The notes: generated by a model not told the origin, from the sequence alone. A DNA stretch of 64,000 nt from an uncultured Roseateles sp. (GCA_946480605.1 CAMLKW010000002.1:1-64000), one strand, 5' to 3'. Shown: positions 43,404-52,085, counted from the first letter of the stretch. Numbers and translations: made by a program.

Positions 43404-44249
43404 ATGGGACGAGGAATACAGAAATGGACTGAAGCGGTTATCGAACGCTTCGAGAAGGAAGGCCGCGGCAAAGGAGAAGGCGCCAGCTACCAGCCGTGGC
43501 TCTACATCGGCGACTTCTCTTCGCTGGGTCGAACTCACGACCCACACGGCATCAAGACGAACCGACCGCATCAGCTCTTCTCAGACAACGAGCGGGACTT
43601 CTTCTTGATGCTTGAATGGTCAGACGATGTCATCGACATCCGCGAGCAGTTCCCGCTTCCTCGCGACAAGACGATGGAAGTGGCAATGGAGCTGGGCATT
43701 CAGCACCCCTTCTACCCAGGCACCCACGTTCCGACCGTGATGACGGTCGACTTCATGGTCACGCGCCGCCGCGATGGCAAGGAGTTCCTCGAGGCCTTCA
43801 ACGTCAAGCCGACGTCGGAGGCTGAGGATGTCGGCTCGCTGCTGAAGTTGGAGGTCCAACGCGAGACCCTGGCGCGCATGAGCATCCCCCACCACCTGGT
43901 CTTCGACACGCTCATCCCAGCGCAACAGGTAACGAACATCGCGTGGGCACGAGGCGGCCAGCGTCGGCCCAATGAGGAGGAGCTCTATCCAGGCTTCTTC
44001 GACGACCAGATGCTCGCAATGACCAGCGACCTTGCGGCAACTCGCTTTGACGGAAGCTTGGCGCAGTACTGCAAACAGTTCGACAGCAAGGCCGGCATCG
44101 CCAGCGGAACCGGGTTGCGCATAGCCCGCATGCTGATGGCGCGCCGGCACATCCGGTTCGACCTCGGTCTACCAGCGCCTGAACGAGCGCACATCTCGCA
44201 GTTCACCGTTGCGTGGTCCAAGGCCGTTCAAGAACGAGGTGCCAAATGA
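43404..44249 (+). CDS. tnsA: Transposon endonuclease TnsA
   Basis: A 281-residue protein that cuts the 5' ends of the element together with TnsB. The restriction-like catalytic residues are visible: Glu63 (FSDNERDFFLMLEWSDDV), Asp116 (MTVDFMV) and Lys135 (EAFNVKP). A C-terminal winged-helix-type region follows. ATG 43404 is preceded by AGGAGAAC; an in-frame ATG at 43389 is less well placed. The stop overlaps the tnsB ATG (ATGA, 44246-44249). Confidence 0.88.
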   Translation: MGRGIQKWTEAVIERFEKEGRGKGEGASYQPWLYIGDFSSLGRTHDPHGIKTNRPHQLFSDNERDFFLMLEWSDDVIDIREQFPLPRDKTMEVAMELGIQHPFYPGTHVPTVMTVDFMVTRRRDGKEFLEAFNVKPTSEAEDVGSLLKLEVQRETLARMSIPHHLVFDTLIPAQQVTNIAWARGGQRRPNEEELYPGFFDDQMLAMTSDLAATRFDGSLAQYCKQFDSKAGIASGTGLRIARMLMARRHIRFDLGLPAPERAHISQFTVAWSKAVQERGAK

Positions 44250-46387
44250 ACACGCTGCTTCTGAACGACTTGGTCGTCATGCCCGACGGCCTGCGCCACC
44301 GCATCCTCGCTGTGACCAACTCGGGCCAGGACGCATGGGTGATTGCTACGGAGGAACGCTGCGCGCTCCCTGCAAAGGTCAGCTATACGTGGCTCTCTGC
44401 AAACTGCAAGCAGGTAACGCCTTCGGATAAGGCGACGAGCGCCCTTGTCACTACCAAGTCTGCAACCGCATCTGCGAAGGCGCTGAAGCGTCGTGACGTT
44501 GCTTGGGAGCGCATCGCACCCCTGGTCGCCAATGCGCGCATCTTCGAACCAACCGCGCGAGCTCAACTGCTTCGCCAGCGCGCCCGAGAACTGGCCTGCT
44601 CTGAGAACACGTTGCTCTTGAATCTGCGTCGCTACTGGCAGCGGGGACAGAACCTCGATGCGCTGCTGCCGGACTACTCGAACCGCGGTCAAGCAACAGC
44701 CGGCCGTCGAACAGCCGACGGCCGCGCACCCTTTGCTCTCACGGACGCGGACCGAAAGGCGCTGGACAAGGCAATAACCGGCTACTACCTGAAGAAGGAG
44801 TACCACACGCTCACGGACGCCTATCAATGGATGCTGGAGCGCCACTACACCTTCAAGGACGGCAACAACGACTCGTTCATCAAGGCTCCAGAGGAACGCC
44901 CATCCCTGCGTCAGCTTCAGCTGTGGCTGAAGAAGAACTACTCGCTCGAGCACCGTCTGCGTGCTCGCAAAGGCAACAAGGACTTCGAGCGCGACCACCG
45001 CCACAGCCTCGGCTCCATCCAGTTGGACTGCCATGGTGCGGGCCACATGTTCGAGATTGACGCAACGATTGTGGACTCGTACCTGGTCTCATCCAGCGAC
45101 CCGACTGCCATCGTCGGCAAGCCCACGCTCTATCTCATCATCGACCGGGCAACACGGCTCATCGTCGGCTGGTATGTGGGATTCGAGAACGCGTGTTGGT
45201 CAGCGGCCATGCAGGCCATTCTTAGCATCGCCGAGAACAAGGAGGAGATTTGTCAACGGTATGGGGTGAAGTACGACCCTGCAGATTGGCCAGCGCACGG
45301 TATCCAGCCTGAGTTGTTCCTTGCAGACCAGGGCGAGATGGCTTCCAAGAACGCGCGCCGCATCTCCTCGGGCCTACGCTCGATGGTCTGCAACGTGCCT
45401 GGTCTGCGACCGGATTGGAAGCCACTGGTGGAGTGCGGCTTCAAGATGATTCATCAGCTGATTTCGCCTGGCCTTCCGGCATACGACCCCCCGTCAAATC
45501 AGAAGCGCCGCCGCGGGAAGGCATATCACCGAGATGCTTGCCTGACTCTGGATGATTTCACAGCGCTCATCGTCAAGGCCATCGTCACCCACAACAACAC
45601 GATGCAGGTGAACTTCGACTCATCCATTGAGCAAGTTGCCGCCGGCGTCCGGCCCATCCCCACGGAGCTGTGGACGTTCGAAGCACGCAACCGAGTTGGC
45701 GCACTCGCACGCTTCGATGCCAACACAGTCCGGATGGAGTTGTTGCCCCAAGAGAAGGCGACGGTCACGCTCGAAGGCATCGTGCTGCGCAATTGCCTGT
45801 ACACGTTCACGGAGGGCGCGAAGAATGGTTGGTTCGTCCAGGCCCGCCGCAAGCGCTTCAGCGTCGACGTTTCACTCGACTACCGAATGTGCGATGAGGT
45901 CATCGTGCATGACCCCGACGCTCCGGGCAAGGTCTATATCGCTGAACTCGTTGATGGCTGTAAGAAGTTCAGCGGCATGTCGTTCGCGGACGTCAAGCGA
46001 CACACCGATGCCAAGGCGCGTCTAACGGCCGATGCTGAGCCAATCAAACGACAAAACCAGTTCGAACTGCATCAGCACTCAGCGCCGATTGTGAAGGCCG
46101 CAGAAGAGCGCCTGAAAGCCGCAACTGGTGGTAATCGCCTCAGCAGAAGCGCCCGCAAGAAAGACGTTAGCTCCGCTCGTTTGAATGACCTGTCGATGGA
46201 ACGGGCCAACAAAGCTGGCATGCCGGCTCTACCGCCGATACCAATGCCGCCAGCACAGCAGCCAACGCGTCCGGCACCCGTCGTGGCCTCAAACCAAATC
46301 GAAGTCCCAGCGGCCGCACCCCGTTCGCTGTCGCTGAAAGAAATTGCTGCGCAACAACGCAAGAAGCTGCTGGCAGCAGCCGCCTAA
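44246..46387 (+). CDS. tnsB: Transposase TnsB (DDE integrase family)
   Basis: A 713-residue transposase that binds the end repeats and joins 3' ends to the target. The N-terminal HTH region includes CSENTLLLNLRRYWQRGQNL. The catalytic core has Asp272 (EIDATIVDSYL), Asp361 (LADQGEM) and Glu396 (LVECGFKM), a D-34-E spacing. The C-terminus is Mu-type beta-barrel followed by a basic, Pro-rich tail that probably contacts TnsC. The length matches TnsB. It is translationally coupled to tnsA. Confidence 0.92.
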   Translation: MNTLLLNDLVVMPDGLRHRILAVTNSGQDAWVIATEERCALPAKVSYTWLSANCKQVTPSDKATSALVTTKSATASAKALKRRDVAWERIAPLVANARIFEPTARAQLLRQRARELACSENTLLLNLRRYWQRGQNLDALLPDYSNRGQATAGRRTADGRAPFALTDADRKALDKAITGYYLKKEYHTLTDAYQWMLERHYTFKDGNNDSFIKAPEERPSLRQLQLWLKKNYSLEHRLRARKGNKDFERDHRHSLGSIQLDCHGAGHMFEIDATIVDSYLVSSSDPTAIVGKPTLYLIIDRATRLIVGWYVGFENACWSAAMQAILSIAENKEEICQRYGVKYDPADWPAHGIQPELFLADQGEMASKNARRISSGLRSMVCNVPGLRPDWKPLVECGFKMIHQLISPGLPAYDPPSNQKRRRGKAYHRDACLTLDDFTALIVKAIVTHNNTMQVNFDSSIEQVAAGVRPIPTELWTFEARNRVGALARFDANTVRMELLPQEKATVTLEGIVLRNCLYTFTEGAKNGWFVQARRKRFSVDVSLDYRMCDEVIVHDPDAPGKVYIAELVDGCKKFSGMSFADVKRHTDAKARLTADAEPIKRQNQFELHQHSAPIVKAAEERLKAATGGNRLSRSARKKDVSSARLNDLSMERANKAGMPALPPIPMPPAQQPTRPAPVVASNQIEVPAAAPRSLSLKEIAAQQRKKLLAAAA

Positions 46388-46406
46388 CTATCCAAGGAGA
46401 ACACTC

Positions 46407-48050
46407 CTGCAATCGAACACCAACGGTCATTCCAGTCCCATCGTTGTCGCTGACTACAAGGAGCAGCGCATTCCACGCTACAAAGGCAACGAACTCATCG
46501 AAGCGCTGCCCCATTCCAAGAGCGACCTGGCAGTGATGGAGTCGCTGACACTGAAGCCTGAGTTCACGCCTGACCAGCGTGAATGGGAGACTCATGAGCG
46601 CTTCCATCAACTGGTGAGCTTGACCAACTTCATGGTTCCGATGGAGTCGCATGTGCGGCTGGCTCGTGCGCTGGACTCGATGATGCGCGAGGGCTACGTC
46701 GGACGCCGACCCATGTCCAAGGAGCACGTGGCCATCTTCCACGAAATCTATCGCAAGCAGATGGCCGGCGAGACCTTCCGCCAGCAGGCCTCGACGATTA
46801 CGCCGCAGCTGTCGACCGCGCTGATTGGTCTGTCTGGCATGGGTAAGACGACAACCGCCAAGCGCTTCCTGGCACAGATTCCGCAGGTCATTCATCACCC
46901 CGACCTGAACCTTTACCAGGTGCCGTGGCTGCACATCGAGATGTCGAGCGATGGCAAGAGCATCAAGGGCCTGGCCGCGGCCATCCTTCAAAAGCTTGAC
47001 GCGCTAATACCGGACGCGAACTACTACCGGGACTACTTCTGCAATGGCCGCACCGGGGCTGATGCCCTGATGCGCAGTGTCGCCCGCGTGATGAACATGC
47101 ACTGCGTTGGCCTCCTGGTCATCGACGAGGTACAGAACATGGGGAACTCGCCGAAGGGCCAGCAGGTTCTTATGACGGAACTTGTCGGCGCCTGCAACGA
47201 GCTTCAGGTTCCCATCCTCTTCATCGGCACAAACAAGGCACATAAGGTGCTGAGCCTCGATTTCCGCCAGGCGCGGCGCTCCCTTGGTTTCGGCATTGGC
47301 AACTGGAATGCACTCAGCAGGCTTGACGAGGACGGCAAGCCCGGGGAGTGGGTCGAGTTCATCGAGGTGCTCTGGGAGTTCCAATGGACGCGCAACGCCG
47401 TGCCGCTCGTTGAAGAAATGCTGGAGCTGTTCTACAGCTGCACTCAGGGCGTTATCGACTTGGCCATCAAGCTGTTCGTGGCTTCCCAGGCGCGGGCGAT
47501 GGTCGATGGCTCGGAGACGCTGAGCTTGGAGCTGGTCGCTGACGTGTTCGCCACGGACATGAAGCTGGTGCACCCAATGGTCAACGCACTGTGGCGCAAT
47601 GATTTGAAGGCGCTGGCAAAGTTCGAGGACATCGCACCACTTGAGCTTGAGGACCTGGTCAACGACATGGCTCGTCGGTACCGGGGCAAGCGAACGTTTG
47701 CCGCCTCGGTGCGCCCAGGCGATGAGGACTTCAAGCCCCGTCTGGCTACAGCTGGCATCGCTCTTGGCCTCAACGCCGAAGATGCTGCGAAGGTCGCTGC
47801 CGAAGTGGAGGCCGAGGGCAAGGTGAAGAACATGCTGGACGCGGCCAAGCAGATGGTGGCCAAGGTGACGGCGCCGCATAGAACGAAGGCCTCAGTGGCT
47901 GGCGGTACAACACCCGGCGCGTTCGACGACCGCCCGATGGACTACCGAAACGCGATATCGAAGGCAGGAACAGAAGGCGGGACTGTCTTCGCCAAGCTGT
48001 TTGAGCTGGGCATGGCGAAGCCGGCCGACGAACTGGTGCCGCTGAACTGA
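46407..48050 (+). CDS. tnsC: AAA+ transposition regulator TnsC
   Basis: An ATPase that links target selection to TnsA/TnsB. Walker A is GLSGMGKTTT (about residue 143), Walker B LLVIDEVQN (about 236), followed by a sensor-type ILFIGTNK. The only start placed behind AAGGAGA (46394-46400) is CTG 46407, giving 547 residues; the next ATG, at MESLTLKPEF, would remove 43 residues. The 3' end overlaps the tniQ ATG by one base. The C-terminal about 150 residues are the extended region seen in TnsC. Confidence 0.9.
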   Translation: MQSNTNGHSSPIVVADYKEQRIPRYKGNELIEALPHSKSDLAVMESLTLKPEFTPDQREWETHERFHQLVSLTNFMVPMESHVRLARALDSMMREGYVGRRPMSKEHVAIFHEIYRKQMAGETFRQQASTITPQLSTALIGLSGMGKTTTAKRFLAQIPQVIHHPDLNLYQVPWLHIEMSSDGKSIKGLAAAILQKLDALIPDANYYRDYFCNGRTGADALMRSVARVMNMHCVGLLVIDEVQNMGNSPKGQQVLMTELVGACNELQVPILFIGTNKAHKVLSLDFRQARRSLGFGIGNWNALSRLDEDGKPGEWVEFIEVLWEFQWTRNAVPLVEEMLELFYSCTQGVIDLAIKLFVASQARAMVDGSETLSLELVADVFATDMKLVHPMVNALWRNDLKALAKFEDIAPLELEDLVNDMARRYRGKRTFAASVRPGDEDFKPRLATAGIALGLNAEDAAKVAAEVEAEGKVKNMLDAAKQMVAKVTAPHRTKASVAGGTTPGAFDDRPMDYRNAISKAGTEGGTVFAKLFELGMAKPADELVPLN

Positions 48051-49243
48051 TGAAGCTTCCACGTCCTTACAAGGACGAGCTGCTCGGCAGCGTCGTCGCC
48101 CGCGGCCTCGTGTACATGGGGCTGCCAACTACGACGTTCGTGAACCGCTTCCTGGGTCGACGCATCGGGACGCTGTCGTTCTTTCTTCCCAGCGGGCTGC
48201 CCCACTATGCTCGGGCCTTGGACATGAGCGCAGAGCAGCTGCTCTGGGGCCACACCGTCTTCCCCTACGTGACGGCGTTCATGGCGCAGACGGAGGTCGA
48301 GCGCTTGAAGGCAAAGGCGCTGGAGGACTCGACCACCGAATGCAGCTCGTTGAGCTCACTGGTTCAGTCGAGCACGCTGGGCTTGAACGCACTGCGCTTC
48401 TGTCCGCGCTGCTGCGCGCGGGAGGTCGAAGAAGCGGGGGAGTCGTACTGGCACCGCAGCCACAACCTTCCTGCTGTGCATGTTTGCAGTAGGCACGGCT
48501 GCGACTTGCTCGAGGTCGCGGTCACAAGCTTCGACCGCGCGTTCCTGATGCCGTTACCTCATCAGCAGGGCGGACATCGAACGCCGCAGCAAATGCCGAC
48601 GAAGGTTCTTGAAGACCTCGCCGATAGAACTGCCAACCTCCTGTCGAGCCGGGGATGTCACACCAACGTGCGTCGCGCCTATCGTGCGCGGGCGCTCGAC
48701 TTGGGATACGCGTTGTCATCAGGAAACGTAGCTACGGGACAGCTGGCTCGTGACGTGCGGCTGTACTTCGGCGTCGATGTGCTCACTCAACTGGGGTGTT
48801 TGTTCTCGACCGCCGCGAAGCAAGCATGGCCGGCCCGCCTTGTACAGCCAGGATTGAACGTCGCATTCGCCACTGTCCGTCACGTACTTCTACAAAGCTT
48901 CCTCGCCGCTGCGTCGCCCGCGAGCGCGGTGCTCGACTACAGAACGCCGGTCCGCCGAAGGCGCGAATTCAATGCGATTGACCAAGAACTCGCGAAGGGA
49001 ATGCGCGCACGGGTGGCCGAGGCGCAACGCCTGAAAGTTCGGCTATCGGTCGACCAAGTCATGGGGCACACCAGATACTGGCACTCGTTCAAAAGACATC
49101 GTGACCGGTTCCCAGCGACCGTCGCGGCTCTTGAGGAGTACCGCGCATCAGACGTGGCATGGCGGCAAAGGGGTGGGCGTGGTGCCGTAGCCGTCAAGGA
49201 GTCCAGCGCTTCGCGTGGCCGCGGGGATACCGCTGCACGCTGA
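48050..49243 (+). CDS. tniQ: TniQ/TnsD-family target-selection protein
   Basis: A 397-residue protein with the TniQ start (LPRPYKDELLGSVVARGLVY) and the zinc knuckles FCPRCC ... YWHRSHNLPAVHVCSRHGC, followed by a TnsD-like helical C-terminal half with HTH-like stretches (RHRDRFPATVAALEEY). TnsD is longer (about 500 residues) and TniQ of CRISPR-linked elements is of similar length. It should direct insertion to a specific site, here possibly the ribA 3' region. Confidence 0.85.
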   Translation: MKLPRPYKDELLGSVVARGLVYMGLPTTTFVNRFLGRRIGTLSFFLPSGLPHYARALDMSAEQLLWGHTVFPYVTAFMAQTEVERLKAKALEDSTTECSSLSSLVQSSTLGLNALRFCPRCCAREVEEAGESYWHRSHNLPAVHVCSRHGCDLLEVAVTSFDRAFLMPLPHQQGGHRTPQQMPTKVLEDLADRTANLLSSRGCHTNVRRAYRARALDLGYALSSGNVATGQLARDVRLYFGVDVLTQLGCLFSTAAKQAWPARLVQPGLNVAFATVRHVLLQSFLAAASPASAVLDYRTPVRRRREFNAIDQELAKGMRARVAEAQRLKVRLSVDQVMGHTRYWHSFKRHRDRFPATVAALEEYRASDVAWRQRGGRGAVAVKESSASRGRGDTAAR

Positions 49244-49266
49244 CCCAGCTTGGCCATAGCCTGGAG

Positions 49267-49512
49267 ATGACGTCAATGCTGACGCTCCTGCTCGCGGACC
49301 GCGTTCGAGTTGGTCTGTCGCAGATGTACTTCGACATTGGAAGCAATGGGCTGTTCGATAGGCAGTATGTCGTGCTGCCCGATGTTCAACTGCCCACGGA
49401 CGTCGCAGCCGAGGTCGCACTGAAGCCAGTGTTTGACTTGATGGCGCATTCTTGCGGACTCAGAGGCTCGCTGAACTACGACGAGCAAGGCAATCGGGCG
49501 CCCGCGCGGTAG
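49267..49512 (+). CDS. Small hypothetical protein after tniQ
   Basis: An 81-residue protein: MTSMLTLLLADRVRVGLSQM, YFDIGSNGLFDRQYVVLPD, ending LMAHSCGLRGSLNYDEQGNR. Codon use is like the neighbours. The FDL(x)n-GxxxSLNYDExGN ending resembles small helical proteins found near phage and transposon genes, function unknown. ATG 49267 follows CTGGAG. Confidence 0.45.
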   Translation: MTSMLTLLLADRVRVGLSQMYFDIGSNGLFDRQYVVLPDVQLPTDVAAEVALKPVFDLMAHSCGLRGSLNYDEQGNRAPAR

Positions 49513-49574
49513 CTGGGGCCTAGCGGCGCGAGCGGTGACGCTGCCGCAGAACTCATTGCAACTCGCCCCATATG

Positions 49575-49700
49575 GCGCAGAACCGTTTGTCTGAGCGGTG
49601 GCTGGTGAGAGAACCGGCCCAGACGAATCAAGGGCTTGGAAGCGTTCAGCTCGACTGTCCACAGGCATGGCTGATTTCGTGAACAAATGGTTCTGCGCTG
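49575..49700. repeat. Inverted pair of end-type sites inside the element
   Basis: GCGCAGAACCGTTTGTCTG (49575-49593) has right-end orientation. GAACAAATGGTTCTGCGCTG (49681-49700) has left-end orientation, and a weaker CAGACGAATCAAGG lies near 49620. They sit just after the small gene following tniQ and just before the TnsE-like gene. This is the arrangement expected if one element's right end abuts another element's left end. Confidence 0.6.
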
Positions 49701-49746
49701 GGGTCTCGCGCCTGAGGCCCATCCGAGGTGTCTCCAGAATGCGCGC

Positions 49747-51132
49747 ATGTCAGAGGGTGGGAAGCAAGGTGGGGACGCCACATGGTGGGCGGTGGGCATC
49801 GAGAGATGCGATGGGCGGCTCTGTGCCGTCATGCAGCGTGAAGACGAGTCGAGAGTGTTGGCGCCGCTGGACGCGCTTCTGACAAAGGGGCTGCCCTCAA
49901 AACAACCTCGTCTCCGACTCATCTCGGTGGACTTCGCGGACTTCGAGACGGCTGACTTTGGAGAGCTCGTGCATGTCCTCGGCGGTCCAGCGTTGGACGT
50001 CACACAGCACGAGGCATGGTCGTTCAGCATCGGAGGTCGCCGGTACGTCCTACCGGCACTGGCGCTGATGCGGGCCGTCTTCCGACCACAGACAAAGGCG
50101 CTTCCTCGACTGTTCCAGGCCCAGGGGCTTGATGCAATTTGTGGACTTGTCCCGGGCGGGGTGGCCTTCAACTACCACCTCACGTCTACCAACTACCTCG
50201 CCACGTTGGCGGCAATCGTGGAGCCCTTCACGTGGATGCACTCGTTCCTTTCTGCCAGGCAGATGGCAGGGAGCGTGTACCAACACGCACTGGCCGGTCG
50301 GATTTCAATCCAGCTGCCGCGGGCGAAGGCCCGCCTCTCCGTTCGAGGCGTTGAAACAGACTCAGCCTTTTGGGTCACTCACGTCAACCTAGCGTCCGTA
50401 GAGGCACTAGAAGAGCCTCTGCCCCATGCTGAACACCTGACAACCCGCGACTTTTCCTTTGTCAGCAAAGAGCGCCTCCGTAGCGAGTCATCGGAGCTGG
50501 GAGACGAGACTCCGCAGTTGGAAGTTGGCCAGTCACTCCCCCTGCGCGATGGCCAGAGCGATGTCTCTGACTGCGAGTGGGAGCAGTTGGAGGCAACCCT
50601 GCGCTCGAGGCGAAGAACGAGATACGACGAAAGGGAAATACTTGACGGCATCCTTGCCAAGTTATGTACGGGCATCCCATGGCGCGATGTTGTCTACAAG
50701 GCTGGCACCTTTTCCACTGCAAGCCGCCAGCTGGCGTCGTGGCGCCAGACCGGTAAGTGGGACACGGTTGTGCGCGTGATATCGGCCCGAACTGCTGACC
50801 TCAGCGACCGGGCGCCGCATGTACCGACTCGGTCTGGGGATGCCGTGGCCAAGAGCTACGCACGCCTGAGCGATGAAGAGTGGGCCAGTTTGCGTAGGCT
50901 CGGACTAAGCCAGCACAGAAATCGAAAGTACGACCTGCGCGAGTCAGTCGACTTCATCCTGCAGCGAGAGCTCACTGGTGAGCCCTGGAATCTTGAGCGG
51001 TACGAGGGAGCGTCGCTGAACAAAGCTGCGTATCAGCTCGCGTACGTTTGGCGCAAAAGCGGCAAGCTGGCCCAGTTGCTGGAGGCTTTGCAGAGAATGC
51101 GCGTACATCTGCGCGCCGCCGAGTGCCTGTAG
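49747..51132 (+). CDS. Possible TnsE-like protein with two DUF4096-like C-terminal domains
   Basis: A 461-residue protein (ATG 49747 chosen; the upstream frame overlaps an end repeat). Residues about 95-245 (RRYVLPALALMRAVFRPQTK ... IVEPFTWMHSFLSARQMAG ... LPRAKARLSVRGV) recall the N-terminal half of TnsE. Residues about 270-348 and 372-448 are two copies of one domain: S-D-x-E-W, YDxRE, IL(D/Q)xxLTGxPW, Y/S-x-QLAxW, (T/S)GK. This resembles DUF4096, the N-terminal unit of IS5-type transposases, without any DDE core. A DNA-targeting role is inferred. Confidence 0.5.
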   Translation: MSEGGKQGGDATWWAVGIERCDGRLCAVMQREDESRVLAPLDALLTKGLPSKQPRLRLISVDFADFETADFGELVHVLGGPALDVTQHEAWSFSIGGRRYVLPALALMRAVFRPQTKALPRLFQAQGLDAICGLVPGGVAFNYHLTSTNYLATLAAIVEPFTWMHSFLSARQMAGSVYQHALAGRISIQLPRAKARLSVRGVETDSAFWVTHVNLASVEALEEPLPHAEHLTTRDFSFVSKERLRSESSELGDETPQLEVGQSLPLRDGQSDVSDCEWEQLEATLRSRRRTRYDEREILDGILAKLCTGIPWRDVVYKAGTFSTASRQLASWRQTGKWDTVVRVISARTADLSDRAPHVPTRSGDAVAKSYARLSDEEWASLRRLGLSQHRNRKYDLRESVDFILQRELTGEPWNLERYEGASLNKAAYQLAYVWRKSGKLAQLLEALQRMRVHLRAAECL

Positions 51133-51183
51133 CGCACTGCGTCCTGGAGAGACGCTTGAACCGCCCTCACCGGCTGATTGTCG

Positions 51184-51561
51184 TCACGACAGTCCACTCC
51201 CCTTCTTCGGCCCGGTCTTGAGCGATTTCCCGCTCTCTGCTTCGACACGAATGCCGAGGGCGATGTAGCGCCTGTACAAGTCGTTCTTGCTCGTCGGTGT
51301 GTGGAACGCCTCGACTCGGAGTTGACTGTCGACCTTGGGGTCGATGTGGCATGTTCGCAGTACCAGGATGTTCTCCGACAGCGGTGCGTCATCGAGCGAC
51401 ATCGTTCCCGCCTTCACCGCGTTCATGCCAGTCCGCAGGTACGTGCGAAGTAGCTCGGCCTTGGAGACTGCGCGCTCTTCAGCGCGGTCGCGAAGCAGGT
51501 CATCCACCGCAGGGTCCAGGTAGATGGTCCGGAGGATGAGCTTGTCGTCTGACATATACAT
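51184..51561 (-). CDS. Tandem ribbon-helix-helix protein
   Basis: A 125-residue protein with two related units: LILRTIYLDPAVDDLLRDRA ... AELLRTYLRTGM and ILVLRTCHIDPKVDSQLRVE ... DLYRRYIALGI. Each starts with a beta-strand (LRTxxxDP) and ends with two helices, so one chain may form a complete DNA-binding dimer. The start codon lies inside an 18-bp palindrome (51553-51570), which points to autorepression. ATG 51559-51561 or 51553-51555 may be used. Confidence 0.65.
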   Translation of the reverse strand: MYMSDDKLILRTIYLDPAVDDLLRDRAEERAVSKAELLRTYLRTGMNAVKAGTMSLDDAPLSENILVLRTCHIDPKVDSQLRVEAFHTPTSKNDLYRRYIALGIRVEAESGKSLKTGPKKGSGLS

Positions 51562-51570
51562 ATGTATATG
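51553..51570. promoter_or_regulatory. Perfect 18-bp palindrome over the RHH start codon
   Basis: CATATACATATGTATATG is an exact 18-bp palindrome spanning both possible start codons of the ribbon-helix-helix gene. Its AT-rich two-half-site form suits binding by that protein and would block translation initiation or the promoter. It is a likely autoregulatory operator. Confidence 0.7.
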
Positions 51571-51631
51571 AAAAGCACTCCGTTGATGTCAAGTGCTTCT
51601 GTGATGACGGACGCCCGGACGGCTCGGCACT

Positions 51632-51699
51632 GCGTTTTCCATCATCTTTGGACGGATTTGCGCGTACATGATGGAAAGTGTGCTGTGACAATGACTTAG
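51632..51699. repeat. Structured repeat, copy A
   Basis: TTTCCATCAT (51636-51645) pairs perfectly with ATGATGGAAA (51668-51677). The 22-nt loop is similar to that of copy B (core TTTGGAC, then TTGCGCGT). A conserved tail follows: GTGT, a variable stretch, ACAA and GACTTAG. About 25 bp downstream of copy A's tail is another hairpin, AATTATGG/CCATAATT (51722-51743). Confidence 0.65.
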
Positions 51700-51830
51700 G
51701 CGCGTTATGGGTCAAAAGTACAATTATGGTTTCCGCCATAATTTTCCATAGTGGTAGCGCCGGCACGCTTCGGTGTCGGGAAGCACTTCCCGTTGGCGAC
51801 GTACTCTTTTGCCCGAAAATGGTGCGGGCT

Positions 51831-51898
51831 GCGTTTTCCACCGACTTTGGACAAAATTGCGCGTGGTCGGTGGAAAGTGTTTAAACACAAAGACTTAG
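51831..51898. repeat. Structured repeat, copy B
   Basis: TTTCCACCGAC (51835-51845) pairs perfectly with GTCGGTGGAAA (51866-51876). Compared with copy A, the outer stem (TTTCCA/TGGAAA) and loop are kept while the inner stem differs on both sides in a matching way, which is compensatory change. The tail contains the palindrome GTGTTTAAACAC (51877-51888) and then AAAGACTTAG. Confidence 0.65.
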
Positions 51899-51960
51899 AT
51901 GGCTTGTTTTGCTGGCAAGAACGCGTTCTTCCACCAACTCTGCCGTTTGGGACTCACTCA

Positions 51961-52044
51961 CAAGGCTGCGTATCAGCTCGCGTAGGTCTGGCGCAAGAGC
52001 GGCAAGCTGACCCAGCTACCGGAGACTTTGCAGAGGATGCGCGA
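51961..52044 (+). pseudogene. Remnant of a second TnsE-like/DUF4096 gene 3' end
   Basis: About 73 of 83 bases match 51021-51103, the end of the intact gene. The reading frame is recognisable (KAAYQLA-stop-VWRKSGKL) but is interrupted by TAG where the intact protein has Tyr. It lies directly before the right-end repeats, so it marks an earlier copy of the same gene at the terminus. Confidence 0.75.
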
Positions 52045-52085
52045 GATGGGGAACTCGCGCTGAAGGCGGCCAGCAAGGCCGACCG

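Noticed and set aside
51705..51890. Short minus-strand frames over the structured repeats
   Set aside because: Their similar peptides (TFHxxRAxxSKxxGKRS-like) are explained by the repeated DNA hairpins and not by conserved coding.
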